Source: an uncultured Latescibacterota bacterium (GTDB taxonomy: Bacteria; Latescibacterota; UBA2968; UBA8231). From it: a stretch of DNA of 64,000 nt. A program made the translations under genes and the position numbers. Position 1 is the first letter of the stretch; each line of letters begins with the position of its first letter. The stretch covers positions 2,542,001 to 2,606,000 of the forward strand of contig OX638377.1 in NCBI GenBank assembly GCA_951813615.1, given 5' to 3'. A model generated the notes under the pieces. The model saw nothing but the letters and a program-made list of their open reading frames with translations, was not told where the DNA came from and ran no database searches. This document shows, in pieces, positions 51,350 to 60,412 of the stretch.

Positions 51350-52194
51350 TGCCCACCCTCGACCTAGGCGATGCAGAGGCCGTACACCTGCCCGGCGGCG
51401 ACTTTCGCCTCGACGGAGGGACCATGTTCGGCTTGGTGCCCAAGGCCCTGTGGCAACGCGTCACAACCGCCGACGAGCACAACCGCATTCGCCTGTCGTG
51501 CAACTGCCTGCTTCTGAAAACGGGCCGCGAGCTCGTGCTGCTCGACACCGGATTTGGCGAGCGCTTCTCACCGCGCGAGCGCACTATGTACGGCATGGAC
51601 GGCGCACATACGCTGCGCGGCTCGCTCGCGGCCGCAGGCGTGGCCCCAGAGGCGATCACCCTAGTCGCACTCACCCACCTGCACTTCGACCACTTCAGCG
51701 GCTGCCTCGTCGAGGGGCCTACGGACCTAGCCCCGCTGTTTCCCAACGCCGTCCACGCAGTGCAGCGCGGCGAATGGGACGACGCCTTAGCTGGTCGCAG
51801 CACCATGAAGAGCAGCTATCGGCCCGAAGAGCTCCACATTCTCGTCCGTCAAGTCGAGATGCGCTTCCTCGACGGCGACAGCGAATTGGCCCCTGGGCTG
51901 ACGGCCTTTGTCACCGGCGGCCATACTCGCGCCCATCAGGGCTTTCGCCTCGAAGCTGGCGGCCACACCCTCGTCTATCCCGGGGAGCTAATCCCCACGC
52001 GCCCCCATTTGCGGCCCTATTGGAACATGGCCTACGACATGTTCCCCTACCAGACCTTGACCCGCAAACAGCAGTTTACCGCAGAAGCCGCCGCCCAGGG
52101 GTGGATCGTAGCTTGGGACCACGATCCCGACGCGCCGTGGAGCCGCATCGCCCAAGATGGCGAACACTTCGTCGCCCACGATGTCGAACTTTGA
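51349..52194 (+). CDS. Metallo-beta-lactamase-fold hydrolase
   Basis: 281 residues, ATG overlapping the kinase stop. Metal site: THLHFDHFSG (HxHxDH) near residue 105-112 and GGHTRAHQG for the next His. The position that is normally the bridging Asp reads YPGELIPTRPH, that is Glu, and AWDHDPD gives the last His. Overall it resembles the quorum-quenching lactonase/glyoxalase-II-like branch of the fold. Substrate unknown; its place in a sugar operon suggests a lactone or ester of a sugar metabolite, which is speculative. Confidence 0.83.
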   Translation: MPTLDLGDAEAVHLPGGDFRLDGGTMFGLVPKALWQRVTTADEHNRIRLSCNCLLLKTGRELVLLDTGFGERFSPRERTMYGMDGAHTLRGSLAAAGVAPEAITLVALTHLHFDHFSGCLVEGPTDLAPLFPNAVHAVQRGEWDDALAGRSTMKSSYRPEELHILVRQVEMRFLDGDSELAPGLTAFVTGGHTRAHQGFRLEAGGHTLVYPGELIPTRPHLRPYWNMAYDMFPYQTLTRKQQFTAEAAAQGWIVAWDHDPDAPWSRIAQDGEHFVAHDVEL

Positions 52195-52229
52195 CCACAA
52201 CTAGGCCGTGCGTTATTTTTAACGCTGCT

Positions 52230-52475
52230 ATGTCCTTGGAAGTCATTGAAATTCCCGCCGCGCACCGCGACCTGCTCAACCGCCTGTCCGAGTTGATTCC
52301 CGACCTCGAACCAGACTCGCCGCAGAGCTTGCAGCGGATCTTCGGCTTGGGGCTGATCGCCCTCACTATGCAGATCACCAATAAGGCCCGCGCCCAAGAT
52401 CAAACAGAGCTAGTTGCCGAGTTGGGCGACCTCGCCAAATCCATGGTCGAGGCCGAAGGCTGGACCTCGCTATGA
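52230..52475 (+). CDS. Small protein of unknown function
   Basis: 81 residues from ATG 52230. Mostly helical (HRDLLNRLSELIPDLEP; LQRIFGLGLIALTMQITNKA; LVAELGDLAKSMVEAEGW). No family recognised. Its stop overlaps the next gene's ATG (ATGA), which supports real translation. It lies 35 bp after the MBL gene. Confidence 0.6.
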   Translation: MSLEVIEIPAAHRDLLNRLSELIPDLEPDSPQSLQRIFGLGLIALTMQITNKARAQDQTELVAELGDLAKSMVEAEGWTSL

Positions 52476-53254
52476 CAATCCCGCCCTCTTCGCTCGACCT
52501 CTTCAGCCTCAAGGGCCGCACGGCCTTGGTGACGGGCGGCAGCAAGGGCCTCGGAGAAGCCTTGGCCTGTGCGCTGTCGGGAGCCGGCGCCGATGTGGCT
52601 CTCACCAGTCGCAATGAGGAAGAAGCCCGCGCTGCAGCCGAACAAATCAGTGCCCATACCAATGGCCGAGTGCTCGCGTTCCAAGCCGACGCGGCCGACC
52701 GCGCCCAAGTGGAAGCCTCGGTGCGCCAAACCAACGACGCCTTGGGCCCCATCGACATTCTGGTCAACAACGCCGGCATTAACATCCGCAGCCCGATCAT
52801 CGACCTGCGCGACGAGGATTGGGACGCGGTCATCGCCATCAACCTCACCGGCCCGATGTACTACTGCCGAGCCGTGGGGCCGCAGATGATCGAACGCGGT
52901 TACGGCCGCGTCATCAACCTCGGGTCCACCGTGTCTCAGGTCTCAATCGCCGACCGCACGCCGTATGCATCGAGCAAGGGCGGCATCGTCCAGCTCACCA
53001 AGACCCTCGCCCTCGAATGGGCAGCGCACGGAATCACCGTCAACGCCATCTGCCCTGGCCCTTTTATCACCCCGATCAATGCCATCCTGCTGCAAGACCC
53101 GGCCAAGGCGCGCGCAATGATCGCCAAGGTCCCCATGGACCGCTGGGGCGACCCAGCCGAACTGGCCACGGCCGTCCTCTACTTCGCCTCGGAAGCATCT
53201 GGCTTTACCACCGGGGCGACCCTAGTCGTCGACGGCGGGTACACCTCTCAGTAG
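52472..53254 (+). CDS. Short-chain dehydrogenase/reductase (classical SDR)
   Basis: 260 residues. Cofactor motif VTGGSKGLGEALA, NNAG in ILVNNAGINIRSP, active site with Ser in NLGSTVSQVS and YASSKGG (YxxxK). The PG motif ICPGPFITP and C-terminal FTTGATLVVDGGYTSQ complete the fold. It resembles gluconate 5-dehydrogenase or 3-oxoacyl reductases. Substrate not readable. Last gene of the operon; the stop codon is inside the palindromic hairpin. Confidence 0.87.
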   Translation: MTIPPSSLDLFSLKGRTALVTGGSKGLGEALACALSGAGADVALTSRNEEEARAAAEQISAHTNGRVLAFQADAADRAQVEASVRQTNDALGPIDILVNNAGINIRSPIIDLRDEDWDAVIAINLTGPMYYCRAVGPQMIERGYGRVINLGSTVSQVSIADRTPYASSKGGIVQLTKTLALEWAAHGITVNAICPGPFITPINAILLQDPAKARAMIAKVPMDRWGDPAELATAVLYFASEASGFTTGATLVVDGGYTSQ

Positions 53255-53279
53255 GGGGCGGTTTGAAACCGCCCCCTAC
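53251..53279. terminator. Palindromic hairpin between convergent SDR genes
   Basis: A nearly perfect palindrome: GTAGGGGGCGGTTT and its exact complement around a single G, so a 12-bp stem with a 5-base loop. It covers the stop codon of the SDR on the plus strand and lies 6 bp from the stop of the minus-strand SDR. It can act as a bidirectional terminator; such G-rich palindromes also occur as dispersed repeats. Confidence 0.6.
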
Positions 53280-53284
53280 CGCCA

Positions 53285-54070
53285 TTAATGAAATCGGCGG
53301 CAAACCCGCTTAAAAGCGAACCGCGTCAGGCGTGGCAGGTGCTGGCGCAGCTTGATCAGCAAGTGCGCGGCCGCGTCTGGGACGCTCTTGTGCTTGCCCG
53401 CGGCCACGGCGTCGGCGATGGCCTCGGCCACTTCCTCCGCCGACTTGGCAAACTTTTTCTGCACGGGCAGATGCTTAGAACCGGCCCGTTCGGCAAACTC
53501 GGTATGCACTAAACCCGGCCCCACGAGGTGGACGCCAATGCCTTGGGGCGCTAGCTCGTAGTCGAGGCTTTCGGCCAAGCCGTTCAATGCAAATTTTGTC
53601 GCGCTGTACACGGCGTGCTTGGGCACGGGAAATTCGCCGGCAATACTCGATATAAAGACCAACCGACCCCGCCCTTGTGCTAGCATACCCGGCAGAAAGG
53701 CGCGGGTGCAGTAGATGGTGCCGAGCAGGTTCGTTTGCACCACAGCCTCGTATTCGCGCACATCCGCGTCGGCAAACGAGTGGTAATACCCCCGACCTGC
53801 GTTGTTGATCAGCACGTCAGCCCCGCCCCATTGCGCTTCCACCTCGGCGTGCAAAGCGCCGACTTGGGCCAGATCGCTTACGTCGCACGGCACCACGAGC
53901 GGCCGGTGGCCGCCGCTTTCTTCAATCGCCGATCCCAATTCTGCTAGCGCCTGAACGCGACGCGCCACCAACACCAAGCGCGCCCCGCGCTCGGCTAGCA
54001 CAAGGGCCAAGGCGCGACCGATGCCGCTGCTGGCCCCGGTCAGTACAACCCGCTGGTCATCCCAGTTCAT
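53285..54070 (-). CDS. Short-chain dehydrogenase/reductase (classical SDR)
   Basis: 261 residues. TGASSGIGRALALVLAERGA, NNAGRGYYHSF, IFISSIAGEFPVPKHAVYSATKFAL (Ser and YxxxK), VGPGLVHTEF. The C-terminus is basic (LPRLTRFAFKRVCRRFH), as in DltE/YqjQ-like reductases that touch membranes. Substrate unknown. It is transcribed away from groES; the inverted repeat at 54088-54114 lies 18 bp before its start and could affect it. Confidence 0.86.
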   Translation of the reverse strand: MNWDDQRVVLTGASSGIGRALALVLAERGARLVLVARRVQALAELGSAIEESGGHRPLVVPCDVSDLAQVGALHAEVEAQWGGADVLINNAGRGYYHSFADADVREYEAVVQTNLLGTIYCTRAFLPGMLAQGRGRLVFISSIAGEFPVPKHAVYSATKFALNGLAESLDYELAPQGIGVHLVGPGLVHTEFAERAGSKHLPVQKKFAKSAEEVAEAIADAVAAGKHKSVPDAAAHLLIKLRQHLPRLTRFAFKRVCRRFH

Positions 54071-54087
54071 TATCCCTCGATTTTTTC

Positions 54088-54114
54088 ATAATGAGAATAT
54101 AAATTTCTCATTAT
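54088..54114. promoter_or_regulatory. Perfect inverted repeat in the SDR-groES intergenic region
   Basis: Arms ATAATGAGAA (54088-54097) and TTCTCATTAT (54105-54114) are perfect complements around 7 bases. It lies about 190 bp upstream of the sigma-54 promoter and 18 bp upstream of the divergent SDR start. Likely a transcription factor site, either an enhancer for sigma-54 transcription or an operator for the SDR. A weaker relative (TATGAGAAAATTTCTATT) is at 54196-54213. Confidence 0.6.
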
Positions 54115-54195
54115 CATTTAGAGAAAACACCACAATAAATTATTTTTAATAGACTTATATATTTTTATATCTCTTTTTTTGGTGTATATTATCAA

Positions 54196-54213
54196 TATGA
54201 GAAAATTTCTATT
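54196..54213. promoter_or_regulatory. Imperfect second copy of the inverted repeat
   Basis: AGAAA-A-TTTCT with the flank TATGAG resembles the half-sites of the perfect repeat at 54088-54114. It is about 70 bp upstream of the -24 element. Paired upstream sites fit an enhancer-binding protein. Confidence 0.35.
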
Positions 54214-54280
54214 CTTCGCTCTGCGTCAAGATAAGTCATAAGTGCTTTATAAACAAAACACTAGCGGAATTTTCGTCCCT

Positions 54281-54296
54281 TGGCACGAAAGTTGCA
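54281..54296 (+). promoter_or_regulatory. Sigma-54 (-24/-12) promoter of groESL
   Basis: TGGCACGAAAGTTGCA matches every position of the consensus TGGCACR-N4-TTGCW. The -12 GC gives a transcription start near 54307, about 34 bases ahead of the groES ATG, with the ribosome-binding site AAAGGAGGAG in that leader. I found no CIRCE element. Confidence 0.8.
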
Positions 54297-54340
54297 TATA
54301 GCATCCCGTAGCCATTTTACCCTTAAAAGGAGGAGCCAAC

Positions 54341-56288
<1,948 letters not shown>

Positions 56289-56309
56289 GGGACGCTTGGC
56301 ACACATGTA

Positions 56310-56352
56310 AAAGCGGGCGGGGTGTTTCATCCCGCCCGCTTTCTTTTTATTT
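56310..56352 (+). terminator. Rho-independent terminator of groESL
   Basis: Perfect 12-bp stem (AAAGCGGGCGGG at 56310-56321, CCCGCCCGCTTT at 56331-56342), a 9-base loop, then CTTTTTATTT. Confidence 0.9.
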
Positions 56353-56401
56353 ACTACCACTATCATAGTAAGCCTACTTGGCCATCCTTAAGGACCTACC
56401 C

Positions 56402-57511
56402 ATGCCCACCCTGTACCAACGCCTCGGCCTCCGCCCTTTCATCAACGCTCGAGGCACCATCACCACACTCGGCGGCTCCATCATGCCCGCACCCGTGGTC
56501 GAGGCCATGGCCGAAGCGTCGCGCCAATTCGTCCACCTCAACGAGTTGCACGAAAAAGCCGGTGCCCGCATCGCCGCGCTCACCGGTGCCGAAGCGGCCT
56601 TTGTGTCTTCGGGCGCGGCCGGTGGCATGCTCTTGGCCGGTGCAGCCTGCCTGACCGGCACCGACACCAGCGCCATTGCCCAGCTTCCCGATGTTGGAGA
56701 TCGGCCCAACCAGTTCGTCATCAGCTTGGTCGATTCGCATTACTACGTCCACCAGGGCTTTCGCCTCAGCGGCGGCGAACTGGTCAAAGTGGGGACCACA
56801 GAGTCTGTGACTATTGACGATTACGTCGCTGGCATCGGGCCCAAGACTGCGGCCGTAGTGTACTTCCTCGGCAGCCAGCCTCTGTCCGAGCTACCCGCGC
56901 TCGTCGCCGCGGCCCACGAGCGCAACGTGCCGGTCATCGTCGATGCGGCCGCGCAATTGCCGCCGCGTTCCAACCTGACCGACCTGCCGGCCATGGGCTG
57001 CGACCTGTCGGTGTTCAGCGGCGGCAAGGGCCTGTTCGGGCCGCAGTCATCGGGCCTGATCTTGGGGCGCAAAGACCTGATTGCCGCGTGCCACCTCAAC
57101 TCCAACCCGCACTCGGCCATCGGTCGCGGCATGAAGGTCGGCAAAGAGGAAATATGCGGCCTGCTCCGCGCCGTCGAATTGTTCTTTGAAATGGACGAAG
57201 CGGCGGTCATCGCCGAGTGGGAACGCCGCTGCCGGGTCGTCGCCGAGGCCGTCGAGGGCATCGCCGGCATTGAAGCTAGTTTCACCAAAGCCTACGAGAA
57301 CAAATTTCCGCCGGCCGAGCCGCTGGTGCATCTGGAATTCGGCGACTCGGCCCCCCTCTCGGCCAGCGACGTAGTGCGCGCACTCGAACAAGGCGAGCCG
57401 TCGATCTTGGTCAGCGGCGGCGACACCGCGCTTAGCGTTGGGCCGCAAACCCTCTTAGACGGCGAAGCCGAAATCATCGCCGACCGCCTCCACCGCATCC
57501 TAACCACTTAA
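56402..57511 (+). CDS. SelA-like fold-type I PLP enzyme (D-glucosaminate-6-phosphate ammonia-lyase-like)
   Basis: 369 residues from ATG 56402 (AAGGA nine bases upstream). Features: RPFINARGTITTLGGSIMP, LTGAEAAFVSSGAAGGMLLA, VIVDAAAQLPPRSNL (PLP-binding Asp), and VFSGGKGLFGPQSSGLILG with the Schiff-base Lys. The set matches the SelA/DgaE branch rather than true selenocysteine synthase, which is longer and usually sits with selB. The reaction is probably a beta-elimination on an amino sugar acid; substrate inferred weakly. It sits directly after the groESL terminator. Confidence 0.83.
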   Translation: MPTLYQRLGLRPFINARGTITTLGGSIMPAPVVEAMAEASRQFVHLNELHEKAGARIAALTGAEAAFVSSGAAGGMLLAGAACLTGTDTSAIAQLPDVGDRPNQFVISLVDSHYYVHQGFRLSGGELVKVGTTESVTIDDYVAGIGPKTAAVVYFLGSQPLSELPALVAAAHERNVPVIVDAAAQLPPRSNLTDLPAMGCDLSVFSGGKGLFGPQSSGLILGRKDLIAACHLNSNPHSAIGRGMKVGKEEICGLLRAVELFFEMDEAAVIAEWERRCRVVAEAVEGIAGIEASFTKAYENKFPPAEPLVHLEFGDSAPLSASDVVRALEQGEPSILVSGGDTALSVGPQTLLDGEAEIIADRLHRILTT

Positions 57512-57536
57512 CCATCTCAACGAGGAGCAACCTGCC

Positions 57537-57842
57537 ATGACCGAAGACAAAACCACCCTCAGCGCCGCCGAAGTAGATGCCGAATTGCAAACCCTCGAAG
57601 GTTGGAGCCGCGACGGCATCATCATCTCGCGCGACTTCGTCTTTGCCAACTTCAAGGACATCACCTCGTTCCTCAACCACCTCACCCGCACCATCACTGA
57701 GCAGAACCACCACCCCGACTTCTCCTTGGATACCGGCAAGCGCACCATCGCCGTCTCAGTAACAACCCACAGCGAAGGGGCCGTCACTCGCTCGGATATC
57801 CTCTTTGCCCGCACGCTCAACGAGTGGCAGCCGGGGAGCTGA
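57537..57842 (+). CDS. Pterin-4a-carbinolamine dehydratase
   Basis: 101 residues, ATG with GAGGAG upstream. Family motifs: LEGWSRDG, FKDITSFLNHLTRTITEQNHHPDF with the catalytic His pair, and SVTTHSEGAVTRSDILFARTLN. It dehydrates 4a-hydroxytetrahydropterin and so recycles the cofactor of aromatic amino acid hydroxylases; stand-alone copies are often linked to molybdopterin or folate metabolism. It is 25 bp behind the PLP enzyme. Confidence 0.92.
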   Translation: MTEDKTTLSAAEVDAELQTLEGWSRDGIIISRDFVFANFKDITSFLNHLTRTITEQNHHPDFSLDTGKRTIAVSVTTHSEGAVTRSDILFARTLNEWQPGS

Positions 57843-57904
57843 GCGCACAACCAGCGTATCTGTTGCTCGGGTTGAGATGCGTTGAAGGGATATTGCCTAG
57901 CTTT

Positions 57905-57979
57905 TCAGAAGAATATCTTGTGCGGCAGACGCAGATTGCGGCCTGGCTCAGGCAGGATTTCTTTGACGCGGTTGAGGTG
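57905..57979 (-). pseudogene. 3' remnant of a TonB-dependent receptor gene
   Basis: On the minus strand these 25 codons translate as HLNRVKEILPEPG-RNLRLPHKIFF and stop. They match the last 24 residues and stop codon of the intact receptor at the right edge of the window; about 70 of 75 bases agree, with five scattered changes. The similarity stops abruptly at 57979. No start or upstream coding part remains, so it is debris of a duplicated or rearranged receptor. Confidence 0.8.
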
Positions 57980-58028
57980 TGATATGGGTGAATCTACCGT
58001 GTTTTTACGTGCGCGTACTCAGTAGTTC

Positions 58029-58229
58029 CTAGTCCTCTTTAGCTACTGGCTCCGTCGGATCCAGATATTCAATGACCTTACCACGCAGCGGTGACGGCGT
58101 CCCAAGATGGTGGACGGTTTCGTGCGACAATATAATTACCTCTACCTCATCCCCTTCTTGAAAAGGAAGGGCATTCAGCTTCAGTTCACCGTTTGCGGCG
58201 ATCTTTTTTTCGACGCGATAGGCTTTCAT
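58029..58229 (-). CDS. Small antitoxin-like protein
   Basis: 66 residues from ATG 58229 (AGAGG upstream; a GTG one codon earlier is possible). The pattern MKAYRVEKKIAANGELKLNALPFQEGDEVEVIIL resembles short beta-rich antitoxin-type proteins found beside PIN or RelE toxins. No toxin gene is adjacent here: the 160 bases beyond its stop hold only the receptor remnant. It may be an orphan. Confidence 0.6.
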   Translation of the reverse strand: MKAYRVEKKIAANGELKLNALPFQEGDEVEVIILSHETVHHLGTPSPLRGKVIEYLDPTEPVAKED

Positions 58230-58323
58230 CACTCACCTCTCTAAAAATTGGCCACGGCTACTCTAGTCGAAGATAGAGTACATAATCTGGATGGCAATTT
58301 CAATTGACCTTGACATAAGTGCA

Positions 58324-58350
58324 CGGGACCGGTGTTTGCGTCCGGTCCCG
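58324..58350. terminator. Hairpin downstream of the zinc operon
   Basis: CGGGACCGG and CCGGTCCCG pair perfectly over 9 bp around a 9-base loop. It lies about 140 bases beyond the stop of the ZIP gene on the minus strand. There is no U-tract on that strand; on the plus strand CGCTTTT follows. The rest of the 262-base gap between the ZIP and antitoxin-like genes shows no gene that I trust. Confidence 0.45.
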
Positions 58351-58491
58351 CGTCGCTTTTACCTATGAAGATGGCAGGAGATTGGCGGTCAGAGTGCGCG
58401 GAACTCGCTGCTGTTGTGTTTGAAGGAAATTGAGTCGGTGCAGACCGGAGATATAGCTAATGCTCTTCGTACGTCATAAAGGGTGCTGGAT

Positions 58492-59301
58492 TCAAAGTAC
58501 ATAGGCGAGACTGATTCCCACGAGGAGGGAGACGATGAGCTTACCGCGATCGTGGCTGTGGAAATGGATCTCTGGCAACAGGTCGCCCAAGGCAATGCAC
58601 AGGAACGCGCCCGCCGCAAAAGACAGCACATAGCCGATCACTGCCCCTTCTTCCGGGCCAAGCAATTCCACTCCCCCAAAGCTCGCCAGCGTCACTACCG
58701 GGCACAGCAGGGCAAAGCCGACATTGGTCAATGTCCGGGCGCGCTGGCTGTGACCAGCGTACTTCATCATGCTGACAATGGAGTACGAATCGAGCGGCTT
58801 GTGCAGCAGAATGACGAGGAATACCCCTAGTCCTGCCAAGGCGACTCCGTCTTCATACGGCGATTCCAACCTCATGCTGGTACCCAACGCGATCCCTTCG
58901 GTCAGGGTATGAACCCCTAGGCCGAGAGCAACGCCGAACAAACTCGGCGAATGGACGACACCGTGGCCGTGGTCGTGGTCATCATACAGATCGCTCGCCT
59001 CGCGGCTGAAGTCGTGCTGGTGAAAGTGAAAGAGATGCTGTAAGAGAATCATCAGCACCATGCCTAACGCCATCCATTCCACGGCTTTTTCTATAGCGCT
59101 AGGTCCAGGAATGTGATCGAGGCTATCGGGTAGCAGGTGAAATATGGCGATGCCGAGGATGAAGCCGGCTACGAGACTCATCACGACCTGAGTGCGCGTA
59201 TGCGTCATGGTGCCCAGTGCCGCCAATTTGCCACCGAGCAGGGAAGCGGCAAAGATGGCGGCTGAGTAGGCCGACAAAACCAATAGAGCGTTTGCATCCA
59301 T
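58492..59301 (-). CDS. ZIP-family metal (zinc) transporter
   Basis: 269 residues from ATG 59301. About eight membrane helices. The variable cytoplasmic loop is His/Asp-rich (HFHQHDFS, DDHDHGHGVVHS). TM4 has LGLGVHTLTEGIALG (metal-site His and Glu) and TM5 VILLHKPLDS, where typical ZIPs have HExPE. The C-terminal LGDLLPEIHFHSHDRGK adds more histidines. It should import zinc or another divalent metal across the inner membrane. Last gene of the zinc-type operon, 70 bp after the WD40 gene. Confidence 0.88.
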   Translation of the reverse strand: MDANALLVLSAYSAAIFAASLLGGKLAALGTMTHTRTQVVMSLVAGFILGIAIFHLLPDSLDHIPGPSAIEKAVEWMALGMVLMILLQHLFHFHQHDFSREASDLYDDHDHGHGVVHSPSLFGVALGLGVHTLTEGIALGTSMRLESPYEDGVALAGLGVFLVILLHKPLDSYSIVSMMKYAGHSQRARTLTNVGFALLCPVVTLASFGGVELLGPEEGAVIGYVLSFAAGAFLCIALGDLLPEIHFHSHDRGKLIVSLLVGISLAYVL

Positions 59302-59371
59302 GATGACTATATCAGCCGCTGCCCGCACTGTGGTGCGGCACTGCGCGTGCGCAGGCAATTCGGCCCTTTGT

Positions 59372-60412
59372 TCATCCTATCCGCCAGACCGTCACGCCAC
59401 CCCGCGCGTCGAGCGCGGCAAGCGCGCGCCCGTCTGGCCGCCAGTACAATCCGGCCACTGCGCCCGCCACAACCGCATCCCCTATCGGATCGCCTTCTCC
59501 ATCTTTTTGAAGCGACCATACAACCACGGCACCATCGCGGGCTCCCGATGCCAGACGCATCGCGCGGCGAGCGAAGGTAAGCGTCGTGACGGGTTGAACA
59601 TGAAGCTCTAGAACGCCGGGCCGCGTGCCTTCGGGACCACTTCCCTCGAAGCTCCAGACCGTCACCGCCTCCCCTCCGCCGGTGGCCAAGAGGGTGCCGG
59701 TGTCATCGAAAGCTAGGGCCGACGGCTTGGCAGGATATCCTGACATCATGGAGTCCTCCTCCGTGGAGCGACGCCAGAAGTGCACCGAGTTGTCCTGGCT
59801 GCCGCAGGCCACGATATCCCCGTCCGAGCTCAGTACCATCGACACCAAGGAGCCCTGCCACTCCAGCTTCTGGCGAAGCTCGCCAGTGGGTGCGTCGAAG
59901 AACGTCACTCGACCGTAACAGGCCGTCGCCAGCTCCCCTACGCTCGACCAGGCAATCGCGCTGACGGTGCTGGGATGATCATCAGATCGCCAAACCTCCG
60001 CGCCGTCCGCACCATACACGCGAACCTGCCGGGAGCAGGAGGCCGCCAACCATTGGCCGTCCGGCGACCACGCCACGTTTTCTACCCAACCGCCTCCGAC
60101 ATCGATAGCCCGGCTTACCTTGCCATCGGCGGCGCTCCAGAGTAAGACTCGGCTGTCCTGGCCGGCCGTAGCGAACGCGGTTCCGCTTGGGTGGATCGCC
60201 ACCGCGAGCACACCACCTTCATGAACCCCGCGCCGCTCCCATATGGCCGCGCCAGACTTGCCGTCGAATGCGTAGACGCCACCCGCAGCATCACCGACCA
60301 TCAGCGCCTCACCGCGTAGGCTCCAACCCCCGGCGATAGCGTAGTCGCCAACCGCCGCAGACCAACCCCGGCGAAGAACACCCTTCGGGCTGCCGACCTT
60401 TAAATCAGACAT
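59372..60412 (-). CDS. WD40 beta-propeller protein
   Basis: 346 residues, no signal peptide, so cytoplasmic. About seven WD40 units (GVLAVAIHPSGTAFATAGQDSRVLLWSAADGK; WVENVAWSPDGQWLAASC; VTTLTFARRAMRLASGARDGAVVVWSL). It starts inside the end of the CobW-like gene (13-bp overlap). WD40 proteins beside COG0523 GTPases occur in zinc regulons of other bacteria as far as I recall; a platform for the GTPase or its client is inferred. Confidence 0.85.
   Translation of the reverse strand: MSDLKVGSPKGVLRRGWSAAVGDYAIAGGWSLRGEALMVGDAAGGVYAFDGKSGAAIWERRGVHEGGVLAVAIHPSGTAFATAGQDSRVLLWSAADGKVSRAIDVGGGWVENVAWSPDGQWLAASCSRQVRVYGADGAEVWRSDDHPSTVSAIAWSSVGELATACYGRVTFFDAPTGELRQKLEWQGSLVSMVLSSDGDIVACGSQDNSVHFWRRSTEEDSMMSGYPAKPSALAFDDTGTLLATGGGEAVTVWSFEGSGPEGTRPGVLELHVQPVTTLTFARRAMRLASGARDGAVVVWSLQKDGEGDPIGDAVVAGAVAGLYWRPDGRALAALDARGGVTVWRIG

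Noticed and set aside
54230..54340. CIRCE element or sigma-32 promoter ahead of groES
   Set aside because: I looked for TTAGCACTC-N9-GAGTGCTAA and CTTGAA/CCCCAT patterns; AGTGC...CACT at 54241-54262 is only a partial chance match, while the sigma-54 motif is exact.
56402..57511. PLP enzyme as selenocysteine synthase SelA
   Set aside because: It is much shorter than SelA, with no selB or tRNA-Sec nearby; the DgaE-like branch fits better.
58389..58491. Possible gene remnant after the ZIP stop (frame ending SSEFRAL)
   Set aside because: A short frame that runs on as a shadow of the ZIP gene; no family match or ribosome-binding site seen.
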